DNA from: Gemmatimonadota bacterium
GTDB lineage: Bacteria > JAAXHH01
Reading direction: 5' to 3'
Length of the DNA: 28,829 nucleotides
Assembly (NCBI GenBank): GCA_026713285.1
Contig: JAPOOT010000483.1
Location: 1-28,829 of the forward strand
Shown: positions 14,079 to 22,208 of the stretch, piece after piece
Position numbering within the stretch: position 1 is the first letter of the stretch
Layout of the letters: each line of letters begins with the position of its first letter
Notes under the pieces: generated by a model
The model's input: the letters and a program-made list of their open reading frames with translations, nothing else
The model's database searches: none
What the model was told of the DNA's origin: nothing
Program-made: the position numbers and the translations under genes

Positions 14079-16411
14079 TTGCCTTTACCTCCTGTCTTGG
14101 CGGATGGGGCGGCGGCTTCCGCCGGCCTCTTTTTCCAGATCGCGACCTTGTTGAAGCTCTGTCTGTTGGGCACGATGATCTTGGGATTGCCGGCGAGAGC
14201 GGATTCCAGTTTTTCCCGCCAGAGCATGTTCCGCAGGACTTCCGGCGCCGTCCGCATGGCAGAAGAAATGACCATAATGGCATCCGCTTCCGCCGCGGAG
14301 GTCGCCACCTTTCGAAATGCCTCGCCATCGGCCTGTTCTTTCTCATACTCGGCATTGCCGTGGGCGCGCGGCACCAGGGACACCATGAACCGTTGCGCGT
14401 TGACGATGATTCGTTCCCGGTCTTCCTGGGCGCTTGAAATCTCCCGGAACGAATTCAGGGCTTCCGCCGCCGGGGTGACGTTCAGCAGGCTGACCTTCAC
14501 GAGGTCGACGGTGCCAAGCACCGATGTGCCGCCATGCATCCGGGCATCCGTCACGAAAAGATTCGTCAGTTCATCTTCCAGTTCCGCCCGGTATGCAGTG
14601 AGGAGCCGGTCCAGGTCACGCGCGTTGACGAAAGTACGAACGTGCTCGCGCACCGCGTCTTCGATGATCTCTTCCGGAGCGACCGTACGGTAGTGATACG
14701 TGTACGGGTCTTTCACCCGGTACTGGACGTCCAGGGTGAGCGTGAGCATGTTCAGGTCGCCCGACACGTACTCGTACGGTGTCTCGGACATAATTGATTT
14801 TACTTCCCTGACCGGCCACTTGTCGACCTGGACGAGGGGGCGCGGCGCCAGGTAATGAAGCCCGGGCTGAAGGTCTTTCCAGTATACCTGGCCGAACAGA
14901 CGGCCGTATCCGACGTGACCCGGCGGCACGACCGTGAACCCGCTGCCGAGAAAGAGGACCAGCAGCAAGCCCCACAGCATCATGCCCATGGGTGTGGCGG
15001 GCGTGATCGTACCCCGGAACGACCGGTCGCGGGTGAGCCGTTTCCACGCGTTCCGCCACGGCCGCGAGAGGGGCCGGATGTTGAGCATGAGGTCTTCGTA
15101 ACCGCTGCGCATGGCGCCGGCGCGGTACCTCCAGACGACAAGCGCGATCAGGCCGATCGCACCGCTCCACTGAAGGATTTGAAGGGTGGGGGATTCGGAA
15201 GGCAACAGGTTGACGGATATGGCAAACCCGGTGGCCAGCAGCATGAAATCGATGGCAATGCCGATCACCGCGGTGACCGCGATGACGGACGTGACGTATA
15301 CGGCCGCGAAACGCGCGCCGAACTGACTCATGATGATGGCGATGGTGCTTGTGTTGGTTGCGGGGCCTGTCATCAGGAATATCAGGGCGGCCCCGGGACT
15401 GACGCCCCGGGCGACCAGCGCGGCGGCAATCGGCGTGCTGGCGGAGGCGCAGATGTAAAGGGGCACGCCTACGATGATCATTACGGGGTAGGAAAGCCAG
15501 CGCGCGTATTCGTTGGACATCAGGTCGGCCGGTATGACCAGGAACAGCACGCCGCCCAGCGCGATACCGACGAGCAGCGCGAAGAGTATATCATCGGCGA
15601 TCTCGACGAAGCCGTAATGGAAGATGTGCTTGACGATCTTCTTGAAATCGAGCCCGGGATATTCTTCTTCCACCTCATCCAGTTCGGTCCGTTTCGCGGA
15701 CTTCGCCGGTTGCTCTCCGATGATCTCCCGGTAGAATTCCGGTTTGATCCACGATCCGAACCTCCAGGTGGACGCCACGGTGGTCAACCCCTTGATCCAC
15801 TTCGTCATGAGGATCTTCATGGCGGAGGGGCTTACATAGCAGTCATCCTTGTCCGACAGCAGCGGATCGTGGACCGAGTGATCGTGGTCATGATCGTGGT
15901 CATGTCCATGGCCGTGACCGTGGTCATGGTCGTGGTGGGCGTGTTCGTGGTCTTCCTCCCCCGGCTTGGCCGCGCCACTATCGTCCCGGATCAGGCCGAT
16001 GCAGAAGATACCCGCCACGACGGCCGTGATGAAACTGATGACAGGTCGCACAACGGCGGCGATGAAGCCGAAAAAAGCGTTCGTGACGAGGATGGAGTCG
16101 GCCCCGGTTTCAGGCGCTGTAATCAGGAAGGCCATGCAGGATGAGCGGGAAGCCCCCTTTCGTCGCATTTCGGCAACTACGGGAACGACAGAACAGCTGC
16201 ATAGCGGTACCGGAACGCCTACGGCGGAACTGATGGAGACCGAGCGAAGGCTGTCGTCCTGAAGCCATCTGAGTATCGCTTCCCGGGAGATGAAAACGTG
16301 GATCAGGCCCGAAAGCAGCAGACCCAGCATCAACATCGGACCCAGCAGCAGGAACGACATCCAGATGAAATCGAAGTAAGCGGTAAGGATATTGCCTGAC
16401 TCCATCACCAT
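14075..16411 (-). CDS. Fusion of His-rich SO_0444/ArsP-type metal permease with an SPFH domain
   Basis: A 778-residue two-part protein. Residues 1 to about 430 form a polytopic permease of the DUF318/ArsP superfamily, closest to the SO_0444 Cu/Zn-efflux type. They hold two repeats marked by VPVPLCSCSVVP (C71, C73) and VPLYICASASTPIAAAL (C321), the latter followed by MTGPATNTSTI. Between them is a His/Asp-rich loop (H155-H181, about 15 His) likely to bind metal. Another helix (about 476-496) then begins an HflK-like SPFH domain (about 497-770): VPPGHVGYGRLFG, LQPGLHYLAP, GDLNMLTLTLDVQYRVKDPY and an AEADAIMV coiled coil. Ordinary SO_0444 permeases are about 400 residues and lack the SPFH part. 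There is no internal stop or frameshift. AAGG lies 8 nt before the ATG. It is the first gene of the minus-strand operon and overlaps the HflC-like gene by 4 nt. Confidence 0.9.
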   Translation of the reverse strand: MVMESGNILTAYFDFIWMSFLLLGPMLMLGLLLSGLIHVFISREAILRWLQDDSLRSVSISSAVGVPVPLCSCSVVPVVAEMRRKGASRSSCMAFLITAPETGADSILVTNAFFGFIAAVVRPVISFITAVVAGIFCIGLIRDDSGAAKPGEEDHEHAHHDHDHGHGHGHDHDHDHDHSVHDPLLSDKDDCYVSPSAMKILMTKWIKGLTTVASTWRFGSWIKPEFYREIIGEQPAKSAKRTELDEVEEEYPGLDFKKIVKHIFHYGFVEIADDILFALLVGIALGGVLFLVIPADLMSNEYARWLSYPVMIIVGVPLYICASASTPIAAALVARGVSPGAALIFLMTGPATNTSTIAIIMSQFGARFAAVYVTSVIAVTAVIGIAIDFMLLATGFAISVNLLPSESPTLQILQWSGAIGLIALVVWRYRAGAMRSGYEDLMLNIRPLSRPWRNAWKRLTRDRSFRGTITPATPMGMMLWGLLLVLFLGSGFTVVPPGHVGYGRLFGQVYWKDLQPGLHYLAPRPLVQVDKWPVREVKSIMSETPYEYVSGDLNMLTLTLDVQYRVKDPYTYHYRTVAPEEIIEDAVREHVRTFVNARDLDRLLTAYRAELEDELTNLFVTDARMHGGTSVLGTVDLVKVSLLNVTPAAEALNSFREISSAQEDRERIIVNAQRFMVSLVPRAHGNAEYEKEQADGEAFRKVATSAAEADAIMVISSAMRTAPEVLRNMLWREKLESALAGNPKIIVPNRQSFNKVAIWKKRPAEAAAPSAKTGGKGK

Positions 16412-16826
16412 TCGACCACCTTCCGCACGATGGAAAAACCCGCGGTTTCTTGCATTTTTACTTTAAAAAACACAGCGATTTAAGGTTGATAAATGCGATT
16501 CAGTGACAACGGCATGCTGGCCAACTCGCACTAATAAAGCAAAATACCCCGGCATGGGGAATGCGCAATGAAAATGTTCCAAAATACTTCAGTTTTGTAA
16601 ATACTCCAAATGTGCAGGATCGGTTCGGCGTGACTGGCCGGCATTGCGATGAATCAGAACTTCGCTTGATCTATTGCATGACCACATATAACATGCTTAT
16701 GCAGTAGAAAGCATGAGAAAGATGTGATAGATGCATGAGCAAGGTATGAAGGGCGCCTTTGAGCCCGTAATACCCTGCCGTTCCAGGACAAGGATCTCGC
16801 TGGTCCAAAGATCGGAGACCCTCGTT
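16412..16826. other. 415-bp AT-rich divergent intergenic region
   Basis: This gap separates the minus-strand permease-SPFH operon from the plus-strand ATP-grasp operon and must hold the promoters of both. It is visibly more AT-rich than its surroundings, with runs such as TTTTTACTTTAAAAAA (16455-16470). I see no convincing ORF and no tRNA or known riboswitch. The 11-mer AGGTTGATAAA (16483-16493) also occurs in the PhyH divergent spacer (444-454). A 6-bp inverted repeat, CATGCT (692-697) with AGCATG (710-715) in the 16 kb numbering, lies close to the candidate plus-strand promoter. Confidence 0.7.
16666..16692 (+). promoter_or_regulatory. Candidate promoter for the ATP-grasp operon
   Basis: TTGATC (16666-16671) and TATAAC (16687-16692) are spaced by 15 nt, slightly short for a sigma-70 promoter but the best pair in the region. 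The inverted repeat CATGCT...AGCATG (16692-16697 and 16710-16715) lies immediately downstream, where a repressor would act. Confidence 0.27.
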
Positions 16827-18260
16827 ATGGACTTCGAAGATTACGAAATCGACAGCGCTTTCTACGACGAGATGTTCCAGCCCGACGGCGCGCCCCGTGA
16901 TCACTGCCGCACGCTCTACGATTCCCTGCTCAGGCTTCCTGTTGAAGAACTCGTTCGCATGCAGGAAAGGGTCACCCATTCCTTTTCCAGCGAAGGCATA
17001 ACGTTTACGGTTTACGGCGGCGAAGAGGCCAATGAACGCATTATGCCGGTCGACTGTCTACCCCGTCTTATCACAGCCGGGGAATGGCGGCAACTCGAAG
17101 CCGGGCTTGCCCAGCGCCTGAAGGCCCTGAACCTTTTCCTGGCCGACATCTATGGATCAGCCCGGATCGTCGAGGACGGGGTGATTCCTGTCGACATGGT
17201 GCGCGGCTGTCCCCAGTACCGCGAGGAAATGCGAGGCATAAGCGTCCCCCACGGCACGTATGTCGCCGTCTGCGGAACCGATCTTGTGCGCACGAACGAG
17301 GGGTTCCACGTCCTCGAGGACAACCTCCGGGTACCCTCCGGCGTGTCCTACATGGTCGCCAACCGGAAGGCGGTGAAGGCCAATCTTCGAAGGCTCTATC
17401 GCAGTTGCCGGGTGCAGGAAGTCGAGCACTACGGCCGCCTGCTTCGTGAAATCCTGCAGGAACTCGCACCCCGGGAAGATCCCGATCCGTGCATGGTTTT
17501 GCTGACGCCCGGCGTATACAATTCGGCGTTCTATGAACATATTTACCTGGCCGAAGAGATCGGTGCGACCCTGGTAGAAGGCCGGGACCTGCTTGTCAAC
17601 GGGGGTTACGTGTACATGCGCACCACGTCGGGCCTGCGCAAGGTGGACGTCATATACCGGCGGGTGGACGACGACTTCCTTGACCCTTTGGTTTTTCGTC
17701 CGGATTCTCTGCTGGGACTTCCCGGGCTGATGGGTGTCTATCGGGCCGGAAATGTTACCCTGGCGAATGCACCGGGCACGGGAGTTGCAGACGACAAGAG
17801 CGTGTACGCGTACGTTCCGGACATGATACGCTACTATCTGGGCGAAGAACCGCTGCTTATGAACGTAAAAACCTACATCTGCCGGCGAGAGGAAGACCTG
17901 GAATACACGCTGGACAATCTGGAGGATCTCATCGTTAAAAAGGTGGGCGAGTCCGGGGGCTACGGCATGCTGGTCGGTCCCCGATCGACCCCGGCGGAGC
18001 GGGATGCCTACATCCGCGAGATCCTGGAAAATCCGGCCGATTTCATTGCGCAACCCGTGCTCGACCTTTCACGCGCTCCCTGCATGATCGAGGGCCGCGC
18101 CGCGGCGCGGCACGTGGACCTGCGCCCTTTTGTCCTGCGCGGACGCGAGACGCGCATCGTCCCGGGGGCATTCTGCCGCGTGGCGCTGCGTGAGGGAAGT
18201 CTGGTCGTGAACTCCAGCCAGGGCGGGGGAGGCAAAGACATCTGGGTCCTGGGAGATTAA
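16827..18260 (+). CDS. Circularly permuted ATP-grasp ligase (DUF404/DUF407)
   Basis: A 477-residue protein of the circularly permuted ATP-grasp family. Recognisable stretches are SFSSEGITFTVYG, RLITAGEWRQLEAGLAQRLK, LFLADIYG, CGTDLVRTNEG, VLEDNLRVPSGVSYMVANR, TPGVYNSAFYEH, ADDKSVYAYVPDMIRYYLGEEP and a terminal VNSSQGGGGKD. The family is predicted to form amide bonds between carboxylates and amines using ATP, glutathione-synthetase style; the substrate is unknown. The ATG at 16827 has GGAGA 8-9 nt upstream and begins right where family similarity starts. An in-frame ATG at 16731 would add 32 unrelated residues. It is the first of a set with an alpha-E protein (directly abutting) and a transglutaminase, a well-known conserved trio whose joint product is still undefined. 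Confidence 0.92.
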   Translation: MDFEDYEIDSAFYDEMFQPDGAPRDHCRTLYDSLLRLPVEELVRMQERVTHSFSSEGITFTVYGGEEANERIMPVDCLPRLITAGEWRQLEAGLAQRLKALNLFLADIYGSARIVEDGVIPVDMVRGCPQYREEMRGISVPHGTYVAVCGTDLVRTNEGFHVLEDNLRVPSGVSYMVANRKAVKANLRRLYRSCRVQEVEHYGRLLREILQELAPREDPDPCMVLLTPGVYNSAFYEHIYLAEEIGATLVEGRDLLVNGGYVYMRTTSGLRKVDVIYRRVDDDFLDPLVFRPDSLLGLPGLMGVYRAGNVTLANAPGTGVADDKSVYAYVPDMIRYYLGEEPLLMNVKTYICRREEDLEYTLDNLEDLIVKKVGESGGYGMLVGPRSTPAERDAYIREILENPADFIAQPVLDLSRAPCMIEGRAAARHVDLRPFVLRGRETRIVPGAFCRVALREGSLVVNSSQGGGGKDIWVLGD

Positions 18261-19229
18261 ATGCTGTCCAGAAGCGCTCAAGGTCTTTACTGGATGGGGA
18301 GATACCAGGAACGCGCGGCGCATCTGTGCCGTTTGATGCAACTGCAGGTGGAAACGCTCGTGGATCGTCCGCTGAGGGAAATCCACTTCGGCTGGAACCG
18401 GGTTTATCGCAGCATGAACCAGGCACCGCCCGCGGGCACGCTTGAAGCCTTCCGCAGCGATGACTACACACTCGCTGATTCGTACACCCTTGCCGACCAT
18501 CTAACCTTCGAGCCCACGAATCCCGATTCCATCTGGAATTGTTTCGTGTACGCAAGGGAAAACGCCAGACAGGTCCGCAACTACATCAGCGCGGAGATGT
18601 GGCTTTCATTAAACACGGCCTATCTGCGCCTGCAGAAGCTGAACATCCAGGAAATCTGGAAGACGACTCCCGAGTCGTTTTACGCCGGCACTTCAGTGGA
18701 AATCAACACGTTTGCCGGCGTGACCGACGCCACCATGTACCGCGACGAAGGCTGGCATTTCATCCAGCTGGGTAGATATATCGAAAGGGTGCAGCTCTCC
18801 GCCGCGGTCATGCTCGCGCAGATCGCCGATCACGGCCGGCAGGACGAATCCTTCGACGCGGACTGGGCGAACCTGCTGCACGTGTTTCACGCATTCGACG
18901 CCTACGTGCATACCTACAGCGTTGTGGTCCAGCCCGGCCAGGTGCTGGATCTGCTCGTCACAGATGGCCTGCTTCCTGCTTCGATCCGCCGTTCCGTCGA
19001 TTCGGCCGCCGAAGTTTTGCGCGCCATAGGCCACGGTCCGGCGCCGAATTCGAGCCGGGAAGCGCTTGGACTGGGCGACGCGCTGTGCGAATGCGTAACG
19101 GCGCGCAGGAACGACGCAGCGGTATGGCAACCGGTACTCGACCGGGTACATGCCGACAGCAAGAAACTCCATCACCTTGTCATGGACGCATACATAGACT
19201 ACCCGCTGGAGATTCTACCGGCTCACTGA
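18261..19229 (+). CDS. Alpha-E domain protein (DUF403)
   Basis: A 322-residue all-helical protein. It opens MLSRSAQGLYWMGRYQERAA, the signature start of alpha-E proteins, and contains WNCFVYARENARQVRNYIS, WLSLNTAYLRL and WHFIQLGRYIERVQLSAAVM, all typical of the family. No catalytic motif is known; these proteins nearly always travel with the circularly permuted ATP-grasp ligase and a transglutaminase-like protein, and are thought to work with them in making or processing a peptide-like product. The ATG follows the ATP-grasp stop codon with no gap, and only 4 nt separate its stop from the transglutaminase start, so the three are surely co-translated. It has no signal peptide and is presumably cytoplasmic. 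Confidence 0.92.
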   Translation: MLSRSAQGLYWMGRYQERAAHLCRLMQLQVETLVDRPLREIHFGWNRVYRSMNQAPPAGTLEAFRSDDYTLADSYTLADHLTFEPTNPDSIWNCFVYARENARQVRNYISAEMWLSLNTAYLRLQKLNIQEIWKTTPESFYAGTSVEINTFAGVTDATMYRDEGWHFIQLGRYIERVQLSAAVMLAQIADHGRQDESFDADWANLLHVFHAFDAYVHTYSVVVQPGQVLDLLVTDGLLPASIRRSVDSAAEVLRAIGHGPAPNSSREALGLGDALCECVTARRNDAAVWQPVLDRVHADSKKLHHLVMDAYIDYPLEILPAH

Positions 19230-19233
19230 CGCC

Positions 19234-20148
19234 ATGGTCGGAAACGTACGTTACGAACTCGAACACGTCACGAAATACCGCTACGGCGTCCCCGTGCGCA
19301 ACTGCGCGATGTCGCTGGCGTTGAAACCGACCGAAGACCGCAGACAGCGCGTATCTGGTTTCCGGATCGACACGGAGCCGACCGGATCGCTCTTTCAAGT
19401 CGAGGACAGTTTCGGCAATACCAGGCACCAGTTTCACCTGTACCGCGAACACCGGTCACTGGTAATCACGGCACGATCCACGGTCGATGTGGCTCCTGGC
19501 GATTCGTCTCCGGAGCGTCTTGAAGACGAGGCATGGGAGACCATCAGGGGTTGGCGCAACTCGTTTCATCATCGGGTTTATCTGGACCACAGCGCCCTGG
19601 CCAGGCCTTCATCGGTCCTTGAACGCTTCGTTCGAGAGAACGGGATCAAACCCACGGACGACCCGCTGAACGCGTTGGAACGGCTTTCAGCCACGCTGTA
19701 CGATCGCTTCCATTATGATCCCGGAACCACTACGTTTTCCTCGACGATCGAACATATACTGTGTAGCGGACGCGGCGTCTGCCAGGATTACGCCCACGTC
19801 ATGATCGCCATCGCGCGAACCTGGGGCATACCCGCCCGGTACGTATCAGGCTATCTCCATGACGTTGCGGCGGAAGACAATGGAGATGGAACGACGACCA
19901 CGCACGCCTGGGTGGAGTGCCAGTTGCCCGGACTCGGCTGGACCGCATTCGATCCAACGAATGCAACCCGGGTCGATGAGCGGTATGTGCGCGTGGCCGT
20001 GGGTAGAGATTACAGGGACGTTTCTCCCACGCACGGCGTGTTGCAGGGCGGTGGAGAGATCGAGATCGAAGTAGCTGTGACCATGCGGCCGCTGTCGGGA
20101 ACCCATCCGGATACGGCGCAATCCGGTCGAGAGGAGACGCGCCGATGA
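19234..20148 (+). CDS. Transglutaminase-like cysteine peptidase with bacterial transglutaminase N-terminal domain
   Basis: A 304-residue protein. Residues 1-90 form the beta-rich N-terminal domain (VRYELEHVTKYRYGVPVRN, then LALKPTEDRRQ). The transglutaminase-like core follows with a complete Cys-His-Asp triad: C183 in GRGVCQDYAHVMIAIAR, H224 in TTTHAWVECQLPG and D240 in AFDPTNA. Proteins of this architecture usually hydrolyse amide bonds rather than form crosslinks. It has no signal peptide. It is the third member of the ATP-grasp/alpha-E/transglutaminase trio, where it could cleave the product of the ligase. Its stop overlaps the start of the alpha/beta hydrolase gene (ATGA at 20145-20148), tying that enzyme to the set. 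Confidence 0.93.
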   Translation: MVGNVRYELEHVTKYRYGVPVRNCAMSLALKPTEDRRQRVSGFRIDTEPTGSLFQVEDSFGNTRHQFHLYREHRSLVITARSTVDVAPGDSSPERLEDEAWETIRGWRNSFHHRVYLDHSALARPSSVLERFVRENGIKPTDDPLNALERLSATLYDRFHYDPGTTTFSSTIEHILCSGRGVCQDYAHVMIAIARTWGIPARYVSGYLHDVAAEDNGDGTTTTHAWVECQLPGLGWTAFDPTNATRVDERYVRVAVGRDYRDVSPTHGVLQGGGEIEIEVAVTMRPLSGTHPDTAQSGREETRR

Positions 20149-22088
20149 AAGAAGCGGAACGGGATGGCGTCAGGGAGGTAATGCGGCCATCGCCGCCACG
20201 CCGTGAACCCGATGCCATGGAGACCCTCCGGACTTATATGCTGGGCCGTATTCCCGGTTTCAGGCTTCCGGATGCGAATACCTGGGACGCCGAAGCCGCG
20301 AAGATGCGCCGGTCCATGCTGGAGGAGGTTATTTTCAAGGGTGTTCCCGACGCATGGCGAGAGGGAGCGCTCCGTGTCGAGTGGAAAGACGTGATCGAGA
20401 CCGGAAAAGGATACCGGATCCGCAAGCTGACCTACCACGCTTTGCCCGGTAGTCCTTCCAGTACTGGTCGGCCCGGTCGGCCCGGTCAGCCCGGTCTCGT
20501 CATCCCGGCGCTGCTTTATGAACCCGATGACTTGGGAGATACGACGCCGGGTGTGTTGAACCTGAACGGGCATGTCGGTCCACCGGGCAAAGCGGTGGAC
20601 TACAAGCAGGAACGATGCATCAACCTGGCCAAGCGGGGCATGGTAGCGCTGAACCCCGAGTGGCTGGGGTTCGGCGAGTTGCAGGGACCGGGCTATCAAC
20701 ACAACAACGCAGCTTACCTGGACCTGTGCGGAGTTGCCGGTATCGCCGTTTTCTACCTCGCCATGAGCCGAGCGCTGGACGTGCTGCTGGATCAGGAACG
20801 TGTCGATCCGGAGCGTATCGCCGTGACCGGACTGTCCGGCGGCGGCTGGCAGACGATCATCCTGGCCGCCCTGGACACGCGCGTGCGTCTCGCCGCGCCC
20901 AATGCCGGTTACATCGGCCTGGACAGCCGGGTCAAACACCCGGCCGACCGCGGCGACATCGAACAGAATGCCGCGGATCTCGCCGCCACGGCCGATTATC
21001 CATTGCTCACGGCCATGCTGGCGCCGCGGCCGGCCCTGCTGCTGTATAACGAGTATGACGACTGCTGCTTCCAGACCGCCAGGGCCAGGCCATCCGTCTA
21101 CGAACCGGTCCGGCCGCTTTATACGTCGTACGGAAGGCAGGATGCCTTTGAATTCCATAGCAATATCGACCCGGGCACCCACAACTACGAACGGGAGCAC
21201 CGGGAGAGATTATACCGGTTTCTGAACCGGCATTTTCTAGCTGGCGAGCGCGGCCGCGACGAGGAGATCCCCTCGGCCGACGAGGTGCGTTCCGAAGAAG
21301 AACTGACCGTAGGAACGCCGATGGGTAACGCCGATTTCGTTACCCTGGCCCGGTCCGTGGCGATTGGGTTGAAACGCGAAAGGCCGCCAGGGGAACCGGC
21401 CGCGCTGCGCCGATGGCAGGAGGCGGGACGGGAACGTCTCAGATCCATTCTGCGTTACCGCCCCTTCCCGGTTGAAGACGTGGTCAGGATGGCTTCGGAG
21501 CCCGGTGACGGTCGCCAAACGACTTATAGCCATTACCATTTGCGGGACGGCTGGGTGCTGCCTGTCCGGAACACCGTTCCGTCGACGCGTGTATACGGCA
21601 AAAAGCGACTGATCCTGGCGGACGCCGGAAGCCGGGGCGCATCGGTCCCGGTAGAGGAAGCCCTGCGGGAAGGGAATGCGGCCATGGTGGTGGAAGTGGC
21701 CATGCAGGGCGCCTGTGAACTGGGCAAGGCGCCGCATCAGTGGACGATGATGCTCTCATCGAACGGCGAAAGGATGCTGGGGCTGCAGGTCGCGCAACTC
21801 GCGGCGGTCATGGATCACGAGGCAGCGGCCCTGTCCGGCTTGACGGCCCTGGGTCCCGCTTCTTCGGTAATCGCGCTCATGGCATCGTCCCTGAGCAGCC
21901 ACGCGGTGGAAGAAATCAAGCTGCGCCAAGGACTTGCCAGCCTTCACCGGTTGATCGATGAACCGGGACGGTATGAAACGCTGTCGCCGCTCTTCTGTTT
22001 CGGCCTGCTCGCCTCGTTCGATATCGAAGATCTCGTCGCGCTGGTCCACCCGGTCCGGGTCGATCTGAGCACGGACGCGGACGCGTGA
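20145..22088 (+). CDS. Two-domain alpha/beta hydrolase (acetyl-xylan-esterase-like)
   Basis: A 647-residue protein. The N-terminal half has an alpha/beta-hydrolase fold like dienelactone hydrolases and acetyl xylan esterases: PGLVIPALLYEPDDL, PGVLNLNGHVG, nucleophile S231 in VTGLSGGGWQTIILAALD, a likely acid in YNEYDD and H346 in IDPGTHNYEREH. The C-terminal half (about 380-647) looks like a second, degenerate hydrolase-type domain: KKRLILADAGSRG, MVVEVAMQGACELG, and no clear nucleophile. A Gly-Arg-Pro repeat lies at about residues 108-116. No signal peptide is seen. GAGGAG 8 nt upstream and the ATGA overlap with the transglutaminase gene support the start and show translational coupling. The substrate is unknown; joining the ATP-grasp trio suggests a role on the same product, but chance operon membership is possible. 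Confidence 0.82.
   Translation: MKEAERDGVREVMRPSPPRREPDAMETLRTYMLGRIPGFRLPDANTWDAEAAKMRRSMLEEVIFKGVPDAWREGALRVEWKDVIETGKGYRIRKLTYHALPGSPSSTGRPGRPGQPGLVIPALLYEPDDLGDTTPGVLNLNGHVGPPGKAVDYKQERCINLAKRGMVALNPEWLGFGELQGPGYQHNNAAYLDLCGVAGIAVFYLAMSRALDVLLDQERVDPERIAVTGLSGGGWQTIILAALDTRVRLAAPNAGYIGLDSRVKHPADRGDIEQNAADLAATADYPLLTAMLAPRPALLLYNEYDDCCFQTARARPSVYEPVRPLYTSYGRQDAFEFHSNIDPGTHNYEREHRERLYRFLNRHFLAGERGRDEEIPSADEVRSEEELTVGTPMGNADFVTLARSVAIGLKRERPPGEPAALRRWQEAGRERLRSILRYRPFPVEDVVRMASEPGDGRQTTYSHYHLRDGWVLPVRNTVPSTRVYGKKRLILADAGSRGASVPVEEALREGNAAMVVEVAMQGACELGKAPHQWTMMLSSNGERMLGLQVAQLAAVMDHEAAALSGLTALGPASSVIALMASSLSSHAVEEIKLRQGLASLHRLIDEPGRYETLSPLFCFGLLASFDIEDLVALVHPVRVDLSTDADA
20466..20492 (+). repeat. 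In-frame 9-bp triplication (Gly-Arg/Gln-Pro)
   Basis: Three 9-bp units, GGTCGGCCC twice and GGTCAGCCC once, lie in frame in the hydrolase gene. They encode GRP-GRP-GQP just before the first core strand (GLVIPALL), probably a surface loop. The near identity of the units suggests recent slippage. Confidence 0.85.
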
Positions 22089-22105
22089 GCCGGACGGGTA
22101 AGGCG

Positions 22106-22200
22106 GACGGGGGAGGCGATCAACAGGCAAGGCGGACGCGGGAGGCGAACGGATAATGTCGACGCGGGAGGCGAACGGATGATGCCGACGCGGGAGGCGA
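22106..22200. repeat. 26-bp tandem repeat between convergent genes
   Basis: Two nearly identical 26-bp units (22135-22160 and 22161-22186, differing at two bases) begin GACGCGGGAGGCGAACGGAT. A 14-bp partial third unit ends at 22200, and a diverged unit starts at 22106. The array fills most of the 120 bp between the hydrolase stop (22088) and the glycosyltransferase stop (22209). The period is not a multiple of three and no reading frame spans it meaningfully. I see no hairpin with a T-run, so no ordinary terminator for either gene. Confidence 0.85.
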
Positions 22201-22208
22201 CATTCGAA

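Noticed and set aside
14855..16144. 429-codon open frame on the plus strand
   Set aside because: It is antisense to the permease-SPFH fusion, which has clear membrane helices and motifs. The antisense product is low-complexity, with a valine/methionine-rich tract that is simply the complement of the His-rich loop.
16455..16469. Hairpin TTTTTA-CTT-TAAAAA upstream of the permease-SPFH operon
   Set aside because: All-AT stem of 6 bp, more likely base composition than a functional structure.
16731..16826. Upstream ATG adding 32 residues to the ATP-grasp protein
   Set aside because: The extension shows no family similarity, and the ATG at 16827 has a better-placed GGAGA.
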